Source: Chitinivibrionales bacterium
GTDB lineage: Bacteria; Fibrobacterota; Chitinivibrionia; Chitinivibrionales; FEN-1185
Assembly (NCBI GenBank): GCA_028718065.1
Contig: JAQUMP010000192.1
Span: 1 to 6,700, forward strand
Direction: 5' to 3'
DNA: 6,700 bases
Shown: positions 1 through 6,563 of the stretch, piece after piece
How the letters are laid out: each line of letters opens with the position of its first letter
Position numbering within the stretch: position 1 is the stretch's first letter
Translations under genes and position numbers: made by a program
Notes under the pieces: model-generated
Told to the model about the DNA's origin: nothing
Database searches by the model: none
Seen by the model: only the letters and a program-made list of their open reading frames with translations

Positions 1-2990
1 AGTTCAAGGTTTCGGGCAAGCGCGATATCGAAAAAATCGGGATCGACGTTTTTAACGAGGCCTGCCGCTCGATCGTTTTACGCTACACCGCCCAATGGGA
101 GGCGATCGTTGTTCGCATGGGGCGCTGGGTCGACTTTGTGCGCCAATACCGCACCATGGACCCATCGTTCATGGAAAGCATCTGGTGGGTATTTAAGCAG
201 GTGTGGGACAAAGACCTTATCTACCGGGGGTTTCGCGTGCAGCCCTACTGCCCGCGCTGCGCCACGCCGCTCTCCAATTTTGAGGTTAACGAAGGCTACC
301 GCGATGTAAAGGGCGTCGCCATTACGGTTTCTTTTCCCCTGGCCGCCGACCCTAAAGTAAAGATCCTGGTCTGGACGACGACGCCCTGGACGTTGCCCTC
401 CAACGTGGCCCTCGCGGTGGGGCCGCGTATCCGCTATGTAAAGATCGCCGACAAGGACGATGTTTTTATCCTGGCCAAGGAGCGCCTGGGGGCCTATTAT
501 AAAGATCCGGCCGCCGTAACGGTCCTGGAAGAAATGGACGGCGCGGCGCTGCAGGGCCTGCGCTACCAACCGATGTTTGATTACTTTACCGGGCGCAGCA
601 ACGATTTTTTTAAAGTGACCACCGCCGATTTTGTTTCCACCGAAGACGGTACGGGCGTGGTGCATATTGCCCCGGCCTTCGGCGAAGACGACTTTAACGT
701 GGGCCGGAAATTAGAGCTGCCCATGGTGTGCCCGGTTGACGAAGAAGGAAAGTTTACCGACGAGGTGCCGCCCTACCGGGGCAAATTGGTTTTTGAGGCC
801 GACGAGCCGATTATTGCCCAGATCAAGGCCCAAAAACGCCTCGTGCATCGCGGCGGGATCCTGCACCGCTACCCGCATTGTTATCGTTGCGATACCCCCC
901 TCATTTATAAGGCGATTACAACGTGGTTCATGAAAATAGAGCCGCTCAAGGCCACCATGCTCGCCGTAAACCAGCGTATTCACTGGGTGCCGGACCATTT
1001 ACAAAATGGGCGTTTCGGCAAAGGCATTGAGTCGGCGCCGGACTGGAATATTTCGCGCAACCGTTACTGGGGAACGCCGATCCCGGTCTGGATCTGCCCG
1101 GCCTGCAACCATCGCGAGTGCGTTGGCAGCCTGGCGGATTTTCACCGGTTGGCGGGTAATGGCGACAGCGCCTCCGGTAAAGCCGCGCATGCCGCGGCCG
1201 CCGCCCAGGTGCAAAACCGGGTGCGGTCCCTTTCCGAAAGTTATTGCCGCGAACACGGCATCGATTCCGCCTGGATCGAGCGGCTTGCAAAAACCACTAT
1301 CAGTCCGCTTGACCTGCACAGCCATGTCGTAAATAACGTGTCCGTCGCTTGTCCGCAATGTAAAGCCATCATGAAACGCACCTCCGAGGTGCTCGACTGC
1401 TGGTTTGAGTCCGGCTCCATGCCCTATGCCCAGAACCATTATCCCTTTGAAAACCGGCAGGAATTTGAGGCCGGTTTTCCGGCCGATTTTATCGCCGAAG
1501 GATTGGACCAGACCCGCGGCTGGTTTTACACGCTTACCGTGCTCGGGGCCGCGCTTTTTTCGCGCGAGGCCTTTAAGAACGTGGTGGTTAACGGCATTAT
1601 TCTGTCGGAGGACGGCACCAAGCTTTCCAAGCGCCTCAAAAACTACGCGCCGCCCGAAGAAATTTTAAACCGGCTCGGGGCCGACGCCCTGCGGCTCTTT
1701 CTGATTAACTCGCCCGCCGTCAAAGCCGAAGACCTGCGCTTTTCGGAAAAGGGCGTGCGCGAGATGTCGCGCGCGGTGCTGCTGCCCCTTTGGAACGCCT
1801 ACTCCTTCTTTGTAACGTACGCTTTGGTGGACGGCTGGCTGCCGCCGGCGGATTTTTCGCTGGAATGCGCCCCGCGCAGCGATAATGAGCTGGACCGCTG
1901 GATCGTTTCGCTCTTAAACGCCTCCGTGGCCGAAGTGAACGAGCAGATGGAGCAGTACAATTTGTATCGCGTGGTGCCGCTCTTAGTCGATTTTATCGAC
2001 AACCTTACCAACTGGTATATTCGTCGCAGCCGGCGGCGTTTCTGGAAGAGCGAAAACGATATTGACAAATCGGACGCCTACCGCACCTTGTACTACGTGC
2101 TCGCCACGTTTGTTAAAGTCATGGCGCCTTTTCTGCCGTTTTTGACCGATGCCATTTACCGCAATCTTACGGCCGGCAAGCTGAGTGGCGCCGCCGAAAG
2201 CGTTCATCTGGAAAAATATCCGGCACCGGACCGGGCGGCAATAAACGACGATCTGGACGCCGCCATGGCGCTTGTGCGGCAGACCGTGGGCATGGGGCAC
2301 GCATTGCGCAGCAAGTTCTCACTTAAGAACCGCCAGCCCCTTCAGCGCTGCACCGTAATTGTAAAAGACCCGCATCGGCGTGAACTGCTGGCTGCCATGG
2401 AGGGTCTGATCCGCGACGAACTGAACGTTAAAGAAGTGCGCTTTGACCACGACGAAAATTCGGTCGTAACGATTTCGGCCAAGGCCAATTTTAAGCGCCT
2501 GGGAAAAATATTCGGTTCCGCCATGAAAGCGGCTGCCGGTCAGATCGAACATTTGGAAAGCGCCGCCATTGCGGCGCTGGAATCAGGCCAAACAATTCCT
2601 ATATTGGAAAAAGCGATTACCTACCAGGATCTTGACATCCGGCGAAGTAAGCGGCCGGGCGTCGAGGTGGAAACCCAGGGCGATATTACCGTGGCGCTGG
2701 ATACCGCGCTTACGCCGGAGCTTGTGGGCGAAGGTCTGGCGCGTGAATTTGTCAATCGTATCCAGACCATCCGCAAAAACAGCGATTTTAAGGTGACCGA
2801 CCGCATCCGGGTCGATTTTTTCGCGCCCGATGAATTGGCCGCTGCCATCGAGCATCATAACGATTATATTTGCAACGAAACCCTGGCCCGCTCACTTAAC
2901 CGCCGCAGCGCCGCCCGGGAGATTGCCGGCGGCGAACCGGTGGAAATAAATGATCTGCTCGCGACCATTGCCTGCAGGGTCGTTTCTTAG
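1..2990 (+). CDS. ileS: Isoleucyl-tRNA synthetase, type 2 (eukaryote-like), 5'-truncated
   Basis: Charges tRNA-Ile with isoleucine in the cytoplasm. The gene enters from the left edge; the first whole codon is at 3, and 995 residues are visible before TAG at 2988-2990. The Met codon at 117 is internal, because the upstream frame (SGKRDIEKIGIDVFNEACR) is already IleRS. By comparison with Thermus IleRS roughly 125 N-terminal residues, with the HIGH motif, are missing. Visible in order (residues counted from base 3): CxxC at 83-86; editing (CP1) motifs WTTTPWTLP at 124 and GTGVVH...AFGEDD from 217, apparently intact; CxxC pairs at 293-296, 365-368 and 450-453; SRNRYWGTPIPVW at 351; LDCWFESGS at 464; KLSKR (KMSKS signature) at 540; anticodon-domain WYIRRSRRRFWK at 671. 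The WYIRR block and the DCWFESGSMPYAQ stretch resemble the eukaryotic cytosolic/type 2 branch. About 40 extra residues lie around 385-432. Identification is near certain. Confidence 0.98.
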   Translation, partial: FKVSGKRDIEKIGIDVFNEACRSIVLRYTAQWEAIVVRMGRWVDFVRQYRTMDPSFMESIWWVFKQVWDKDLIYRGFRVQPYCPRCATPLSNFEVNEGYRDVKGVAITVSFPLAADPKVKILVWTTTPWTLPSNVALAVGPRIRYVKIADKDDVFILAKERLGAYYKDPAAVTVLEEMDGAALQGLRYQPMFDYFTGRSNDFFKVTTADFVSTEDGTGVVHIAPAFGEDDFNVGRKLELPMVCPVDEEGKFTDEVPPYRGKLVFEADEPIIAQIKAQKRLVHRGGILHRYPHCYRCDTPLIYKAITTWFMKIEPLKATMLAVNQRIHWVPDHLQNGRFGKGIESAPDWNISRNRYWGTPIPVWICPACNHRECVGSLADFHRLAGNGDSASGKAAHAAAAAQVQNRVRSLSESYCREHGIDSAWIERLAKTTISPLDLHSHVVNNVSVACPQCKAIMKRTSEVLDCWFESGSMPYAQNHYPFENRQEFEAGFPADFIAEGLDQTRGWFYTLTVLGAALFSREAFKNVVVNGIILSEDGTKLSKRLKNYAPPEEILNRLGADALRLFLINSPAVKAEDLRFSEKGVREMSRAVLLPLWNAYSFFVTYALVDGWLPPADFSLECAPRSDNELDRWIVSLLNASVAEVNEQMEQYNLYRVVPLLVDFIDNLTNWYIRRSRRRFWKSENDIDKSDAYRTLYYVLATFVKVMAPFLPFLTDAIYRNLTAGKLSGAAESVHLEKYPAPDRAAINDDLDAAMALVRQTVGMGHALRSKFSLKNRQPLQRCTVIVKDPHRRELLAAMEGLIRDELNVKEVRFDHDENSVVTISAKANFKRLGKIFGSAMKAAAGQIEHLESAAIAALESGQTIPILEKAITYQDLDIRRSKRPGVEVETQGDITVALDTALTPELVGEGLAREFVNRIQTIRKNSDFKVTDRIRVDFFAPDELAAAIEHHNDYICNETLARSLNRRSAAREIAGGEPVEINDLLATIACRVVS

Positions 2991-3006
2991 GCGTCGCCAA
3001 AAATTC

Positions 3007-3957
3007 ATGGGGCATCGCATCAGTAAAGTATTTCAGCGGACCAAGAACAACCTTGTTTATTTTATCGTCCGCATTTTGCTGATGGTAGAACCCTTGATCC
3101 CGCGCCGGTGCGGACTAACGCTGTTCGGCTTATTGGGAAGACTGGTGTTTTTATTTCCTTCCGCCGACAAACGGGTGGCCATTGCACAATTGCAGGATTA
3201 TTTTAGCGCGCAGGGGCGTAGCGACGATGCCGCAAAATCGGCGGCGACAATGTATGCCAACCTCGGAAAAAACGGTTTTGACGCCTTGCGGCTTGGGCAT
3301 AGTTCCGACCGGTATTTCGACAGAATTGTTTCCTGGGAAGGACTTGCTGAATTTTCCGAGGCTTATGCAGGCGGCAAGGGTGTTATCGTTATTACGGCGC
3401 ACCTGGGCTGTTTTGAAATGCTGCTCAATTTTTTCGGGCGCAAGGGCTTTACCAGTTTTGCGGTCGGCCAGAAAATTTACGACGAAAGACTTGACAAAAT
3501 CGTAAGCCGGGCCCGCAGCGGCAGGAATATTTCGTACGTGCACCGCGCCGAAAGCCCGCGCGTAATTTTGCGCAAGCTTCGGGAGGGGCAGGCCTTTGGC
3601 GTGCTCATAGACCAGGACACGGCCGTGGAGGGTGTTTTTGCCCATTTTCTTGGGAAGATGGCCTTTACGCCGAGCGGTCCGGTACGCATGGCGCTGCGGT
3701 TTAATATTCCAACGTTCGTGGTTACTACGGTGCGCGCTGCACGCGACAAGCACCGCATCTGGATAACGCCGCTGGCGTTGAGCAAAAGCGGCGATTTTGA
3801 AAAAGACGTTGTTATGAGCACGGAAGCGGCCAATGAAATCATCGGCAAAAAAATATTGGAGTATCCGCTGCAATGGGTCTGGATGCACCGGCGCTGGCGC
3901 CGCAATCCGGGCGACCCGGAAAATCGCGCCATTCCATCGGTAGAAAATTATGCCTAA
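3007..3957 (+). CDS. lpxL: Lipid A acyltransferase, LpxL/HtrB family
   Basis: A predicted 316-residue inner-membrane enzyme of the LpxL/LpxM family, which transfers a secondary acyl chain onto lipid A from acyl-ACP. Seen in the sequence: a hydrophobic N-terminal segment (about residues 14-31, NLVYFIVRILLMVEPLIP) and the H-x4-E catalytic motif TAHLGCFE with His132 and Glu137. Further along come the IDQD motif at 201-204, followed by GVFAHFLG and FTPSGP, and the family's late signature QWVWMHRRW. Length is normal for the family. The start at 3007 lies 16 bases after the ileS stop. An in-frame ATG at 2950 has GGTGG upstream, but its 19 extra residues are just the ileS tail read in another frame and look unlike an LpxL N-terminus. 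No good Shine-Dalgarno precedes 3007, so expression may depend on read-through from ileS. The stop overlaps lptC. Which acyl position or chain it handles cannot be told; the symbol is at family level. Confidence 0.93.
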   Translation: MGHRISKVFQRTKNNLVYFIVRILLMVEPLIPRRCGLTLFGLLGRLVFLFPSADKRVAIAQLQDYFSAQGRSDDAAKSAATMYANLGKNGFDALRLGHSSDRYFDRIVSWEGLAEFSEAYAGGKGVIVITAHLGCFEMLLNFFGRKGFTSFAVGQKIYDERLDKIVSRARSGRNISYVHRAESPRVILRKLREGQAFGVLIDQDTAVEGVFAHFLGKMAFTPSGPVRMALRFNIPTFVVTTVRAARDKHRIWITPLALSKSGDFEKDVVMSTEAANEIIGKKILEYPLQWVWMHRRWRRNPGDPENRAIPSVENYA

Positions 3958-4534
3958 AATCAAGCAATTGTTTTGCGTTTGCTGCATTTTACTGCTCGCA
4001 ATATTTTTAATGCAATGCGGTTCCAAGGTGGAGTCGCTGCCGTCGGGCGGGATGGAAATAAAAAATCCCTACCAGGAATTCAGCAATTCCACAATGCTGC
4101 TGTATAGCGGCAAATATTTGCAATGGACCCTGGAATCAAAAACCATGCGCAAATCGCTCAACGACACCGCGCGCGTCCTGGCCTCGCCGGTAATTTTATC
4201 GGTGTTCGACACGGCGGGCCATCGCACCGTGCATCTGCTTTCGGATTCCGGGTATTCCGACAACGGCATGAATGTATTTACCGTGTGGGGCGATGTTTAC
4301 GTGCGGGCCCGCAGCGATTCGCTGACGATCCGCTCCGAAAAACTTATCTGGAACAAGCTCGCGCACCATGTAACCTCGGACACGCATGTGCAGATAACCA
4401 CCATCACCGGCGACGTGCTGCGCGGCGTGGGCCTGGACGCCGACGAGGATTTTTCGCACTGGAAGCTGCTCAAGGGCGTGAGCGGGAAATTCCCGAATTT
4501 TAAGGAACGTGTTGACAAGGGCGAAGGGTTTTAG
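3950..4534 (+). CDS. lptC: LPS export protein LptC-like, probable lipoprotein
   Basis: A 194-residue protein best read as LptC, the membrane-anchored periplasmic subunit that receives LPS from LptBFG and passes it to LptA. The N-terminus is a positively charged start followed by a Cys-rich hydrophobic core (Cys9, 11, 12) and LMQC, with Cys23 as probable lipidation site. Gln at the position before the Cys is not the usual Gly/Ala/Ser, so lipidation is likely but not certain; otherwise the segment would be a membrane anchor. From about residue 40 on the protein is beta-rich. SEKLIWNKLAHHVTSD (129-144) followed by ITGDVLRGVGLDADEDFS (152-169) is the typical LptC/OstA pattern, and a VSGKFPN ending follows. 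The start ATG overlaps the end of the acyltransferase gene by 8 bases (ATGCCTAA), which implies translational coupling; only a weak GGTAG lies upstream. lptA follows after 9 bases, the classic lptC-lptA order. Confidence 0.88.
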   Translation: MPKIKQLFCVCCILLLAIFLMQCGSKVESLPSGGMEIKNPYQEFSNSTMLLYSGKYLQWTLESKTMRKSLNDTARVLASPVILSVFDTAGHRTVHLLSDSGYSDNGMNVFTVWGDVYVRARSDSLTIRSEKLIWNKLAHHVTSDTHVQITTITGDVLRGVGLDADEDFSHWKLLKGVSGKFPNFKERVDKGEGF

Positions 4535-4543
4535 CTTTCCTCT

Positions 4544-5695
4544 ATGAAAAAAAATCAATTCCTGATTCTCCTGATGTTCCTCTGCCTCGCCCTCATCGGC
4601 TTTGCCAAGCCCAAAAACGGGAGTCTTATTTTAAAATCCGCCGATTCCATGGACAATATCATGGTGGGCGGCAACCTGATAAGCGAGCTTAAAGGACATG
4701 TGGTGTTTGAGTACGACGATGCCGTAATCCACTCGGATTATGCCAAATGGTGGCGCTCGGAGGGCATGGTAAACTTTTCCAACCATGTGGTGCTTTCACG
4801 CCCGCAGCAGACCTTAAACGCCGACTTTCTGCATTACGAACGCGACAAAAAATTGTGCACGGCCAACGGCAACCTGCTCTTTATCGACCGGGACAAACGG
4901 CTGCGCCTGACCGGGCAGCAGGGGTTCTATAATTTACAGACGCGCTATTTCTGGGTGCAGGGCAATCCCTACCTGGTGCAGCGCGACAGCACGGCGCGCG
5001 ACTCGCTCACGATCCGCGGCACAACCATGACCTATACCGACTCCACCAAGAGCGCTACGGTGGTCGATAATGTTATTATCCGTAAAGGCGACCTGAACGC
5101 CGTGGGCCAGCGCGCCTATTATTTCTCGCAGCGGCAGCGCGCCAATCTGCGGGTAAATCCGCATATCACCTACAAAACCAACACGCTCACGGGCGACTCC
5201 GTGGACCTTATTTTTAAACAGGACACGTTGCGCGGGGTTTCGGTCAAGGGCAATAGCGACGGCCGTTACCGCGAAAATTCCAAGGGCGATACGCTCGTGA
5301 CCACGATCGCCGGCGACAGCATGTATATGTCCATGACCGATTCCGGCGCGGTGGATTCCATCCATGTGTTCCGTGATGTAAAGGGAACCTATTATAACAT
5401 CAGGAGCGCCGCCCAGGTAAACGAGGCTTCCGGCAAAACCATGACGCTGAGTTTTAACAAGCAGGGAAATGTTGACCGCGCCACGATCTGGGGGAACGCC
5501 AAAAGCACCTATTACGTGGACGAACAGGACGGCAGCGGAAAAACCATTGCCACCGGCGACACGATCCGCGTTAGCTTTGCCGACGGCAAGGCGCGCAGGA
5601 TCAGGCTTACGGGCAGCGTCCGGGGAAGCTATATCCCAACCGTTTCGGACACGCTTAAAAGCTCCGCTCCAAAACAAGCCGTTAAACCCCGTTAA
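4544..5695 (+). CDS. lptA: LptA/OstA-family periplasmic LPS-transport protein, extended with C-terminal repeats
   Basis: A 383-residue OstA-domain protein, about twice the length of E. coli LptA (185 residues). It is expected to form part of the periplasmic bridge that carries LPS to the outer membrane. Residues 1-21 form a signal peptide (MKK, a Leu-rich core, then GFA before Lys22), so it should be a soluble periplasmic protein. Residues 30-215 show the repeating OstA pattern: GHVVFEYDDAVIHSDYA, LNADFLHYERDKKL, ANGNLLFIDRDKRLRLTG, IRGTTMTYTDSTKSATV. Residues 216-366 form roughly four ~40-residue units that begin with T/A/S-G-D/K-S/T and contain a G...YY/Y motif. The tail is basic and low in complexity. 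No LptD-type outer-membrane barrel is present. ATG 4544 lies 9 bases after the lptC stop and is the only start that gives a signal peptide; no good Shine-Dalgarno is seen (GAAGGG is too far away). OstA membership is clear; a strict LptA role is inferred from position. Confidence 0.87.
   Translation: MKKNQFLILLMFLCLALIGFAKPKNGSLILKSADSMDNIMVGGNLISELKGHVVFEYDDAVIHSDYAKWWRSEGMVNFSNHVVLSRPQQTLNADFLHYERDKKLCTANGNLLFIDRDKRLRLTGQQGFYNLQTRYFWVQGNPYLVQRDSTARDSLTIRGTTMTYTDSTKSATVVDNVIIRKGDLNAVGQRAYYFSQRQRANLRVNPHITYKTNTLTGDSVDLIFKQDTLRGVSVKGNSDGRYRENSKGDTLVTTIAGDSMYMSMTDSGAVDSIHVFRDVKGTYYNIRSAAQVNEASGKTMTLSFNKQGNVDRATIWGNAKSTYYVDEQDGSGKTIATGDTIRVSFADGKARRIRLTGSVRGSYIPTVSDTLKSSAPKQAVKPR
5189..5641 (+). 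repeat. Four degenerate ~40-residue protein repeats inside the lptA-like gene
   Basis: The encoded residues 216-366 can be laid out as four units starting TGDSVDLIF (216), AGDSMYMSM (256), SGKTMTLSF (296) and TGDTIRVSF (337). Each continues with a short polar turn, a beta-like stretch (LRGVSVKG, VDSIHVFRD, VDRATIWGN, ARRIRLTGS) and an aromatic GRY/GTYY/STYY/GSY motif. The units are recognisable by eye at the protein level but the DNA has diverged, so this is an old duplication or structural repetition of beta-strands, not a recent tandem repeat. The likely meaning is extra rungs on an OstA beta-jelly-roll. Confidence 0.7.
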
Positions 5696-5725
5696 GGCAT
5701 CCGCTATTTTTTCTTGGGGTTAAAC
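5681..5725. repeat. Inverted repeat across the convergent gene junction, possible weak bidirectional terminator
   Basis: GTTAAACCCC (5681-5690) and GGGGTTAAAC (5716-5725) are inverted copies with one mismatch in ten, separated by 25 bases. The arms lie in the last codons of the lptA-like gene and of the opposing coiled-coil gene, whose stops are only 8 bases apart. A structure here could help end transcription in both directions. Against this, the loop is long and no clean T-run follows either arm, so the role is uncertain. Confidence 0.3.
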
Positions 5726-6450
5726 ATATTGTCAAGGTGCTGCATAACGTCGCTTGACTCGGGGAGATTATAAACGTTCATGTCCCCGCGTCCCGGCTTT
5801 GGCCCGGCGGCTTCGGGCTGCGGGGCCGGCTGATGGACGCTTGCCGGTTGCGGCGGCGGGTTGTTTTCCAGGGCCGGCTGCGGCGGTATTGCCCGCGCGG
5901 GTTCTTCGACCGCCGCTGCGCCCGAAAAGACCCGCGCCATATTCGCCAGGGCCGCGGATGCGCGCTTGACTTCGACCCGCACCGTGGATATATCGTTGGC
6001 ATTATTGGTGAGCGATGCCTTGAGCATGTCGAGCTCGCCCCGAACTATTTGCTGTTGATTGGTGAGGCTCTTATCCAACCCGTTCTTTACGGAGGCAATG
6101 TGGGCCTTGAGCTGGTCGCTGGTTTTCTGGAAATTCTGGTCAAGATCGCCGATTGATTTGGCCATACGAGTCTCGACAATGGAAAGGGCGTCGGCATCGG
6201 CTTTTTTAGCGGCTTCCAAGGATCTTGTCAAATCGGACATGCGGCCGTTCATATCTTTGCGCAGTTCGCTCATCGCGGAGCTTGTTTCCCTTTTGAGGCC
6301 CTCGACTTGTTGGGTCATCGAGTTTGAAAGCCTTTCGAACGAGGAATGGAGCGCGCGCAGTTCTTCGCCGACTAAATTCTCCACGAGTACGTTAAGCGCG
6401 CGCAGCGTCTCGTCCGCACCTGTTCCTTGAACGTGTTGGGCCTTATCCAT
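5704..6450 (-). CDS. Coiled-coil protein of unknown function with Pro-rich linker
   Basis: A 248-residue protein that I do not recognise. It has no signal peptide and no membrane segment, so it is probably cytoplasmic. Residues about 15-175 are strongly helical, rich in Glu/Lys/Leu/Ser/Asn, with coiled-coil-like spacing (EELRALHSSFERLSNSMTQQ, LRKDMNGRMSDLTRSLEAAK, IVETRMAKSIGDLDQNF). Residues 183-218 form a Pro/Gln/Ala-rich, probably disordered linker with repeated QPA/QPAP. The last ~26 residues (from MNVYNLPESSDVMQHLDNMF to a final NPKKK) look like a short binding or docking tail. The start at 6450 is well supported by AAAGGAGG 8 bases upstream. The gene converges on the LPS operon, so it is a separate transcription unit. 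The layout suggests a scaffold, adaptor or filament-associated protein, but no function can be assigned. That it is a real gene is well supported by its length, RBS and coherent protein character. Confidence 0.88.
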   Translation of the reverse strand: MDKAQHVQGTGADETLRALNVLVENLVGEELRALHSSFERLSNSMTQQVEGLKRETSSAMSELRKDMNGRMSDLTRSLEAAKKADADALSIVETRMAKSIGDLDQNFQKTSDQLKAHIASVKNGLDKSLTNQQQIVRGELDMLKASLTNNANDISTVRVEVKRASAALANMARVFSGAAAVEEPARAIPPQPALENNPPPQPASVHQPAPQPEAAGPKPGRGDMNVYNLPESSDVMQHLDNMFNPKKK

Positions 6451-6458
6451 GATGCAAG

Positions 6459-6466
6459 CCTCCTTT
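6459..6466 (-). promoter_or_regulatory. Strong ribosome binding site of the coiled-coil gene
   Basis: On the minus strand this reads AAAGGAGG, nearly a full match to the anti-Shine-Dalgarno partner, with 8 bases before the ATG at 6450-6448. It fixes the start codon. It is much stronger than anything preceding the three LPS genes. Confidence 0.88.
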
Positions 6467-6484
6467 GATTAACCGGTCAATCAA
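6465..6484. promoter_or_regulatory. 20-bp near-perfect palindrome upstream of the coiled-coil gene, candidate operator or leader hairpin
   Basis: The plus strand reads TTGATTAACCGGTCAATCAA. Nine of ten base pairs are symmetric about the central ACCGGT. In the minus-strand transcript the single mismatch becomes a G-U wobble, so an 8-bp stem with a CCGG loop is possible. The site touches the first two bases of the ribosome binding site and lies just downstream of the AT-rich promoter-like stretch. That is where a repressor site or an RBS-masking hairpin would sit. The symmetry is certain; the regulatory role is inferred. The spacing is too wide for an FNR/CRP box. Confidence 0.55.
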
Positions 6485-6498
6485 GTTCCATCCTCTAA

Positions 6499-6507
6499 AA
6501 TATAATA
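6499..6507 (-). promoter_or_regulatory. Possible -10 element for the coiled-coil gene
   Basis: The minus strand reads TATTATATT here, offering TATTAT or TATATT as a -10 hexamer about 50 bases before the start codon. No convincing -35 is seen at the right distance; TTAAAC further upstream is spaced too widely. The plus strand of the same stretch contains TATAAT (6501-6506), so the direction is not settled by the hexamer alone. The orientation was chosen because a gene follows on the minus strand. Confidence 0.25.
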
Positions 6508-6563
6508 TCGGACATCTGCTGGGGCGAGTTTAAGATTCCAAATCGGGCCCACAGCGGCTGTAA

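Noticed and set aside
2950..3006. An earlier in-frame ATG for the acyltransferase (2950) with GGTGG upstream
   Set aside because: The 19 extra residues overlap the end of ileS, are not LpxL-like, and would put the start 41 bases inside the previous gene. Position 3007 gives the expected length and N-terminal hydrophobic segment.
3151..4026. A 291-codon open frame on the minus strand opposite the acyltransferase gene
   Set aside because: It lies opposite a gene with clear family motifs, and its product has no recognisable domain. Long antisense frames are common with this codon use.
4934..5677. A 247-codon open frame on the minus strand opposite the lptA-like gene
   Set aside because: The plus-strand product has a signal peptide, OstA pattern and operon position; the antisense product has no coherent protein character.
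5678..5715. Possible intrinsic terminator after the lptA-like gene: GCC...GGC around TTAA pairs, then ATTTTTTCTT
   Set aside because: The stem is only 3+4 pairs with a mismatch, and the T-run begins 8 bases after it, so it does not meet the usual form of an intrinsic terminator. The T-run encodes the lysines at the end of the opposing gene.
6465..6484. FNR/CRP-type box (TTGAT...ATCAA) upstream of the coiled-coil gene
   Set aside because: The half-sites are separated by 10 bases instead of the 4 of an FNR site, so the match is only to the half-site letters.
6545..6561. GGGCCC followed by ACAGCGGCTGT, as a terminator for a gene coming from the right
   Set aside because: The symmetric parts are short (6 bp with no loop, and 5+5 around one base) and no T-run follows on the minus strand.
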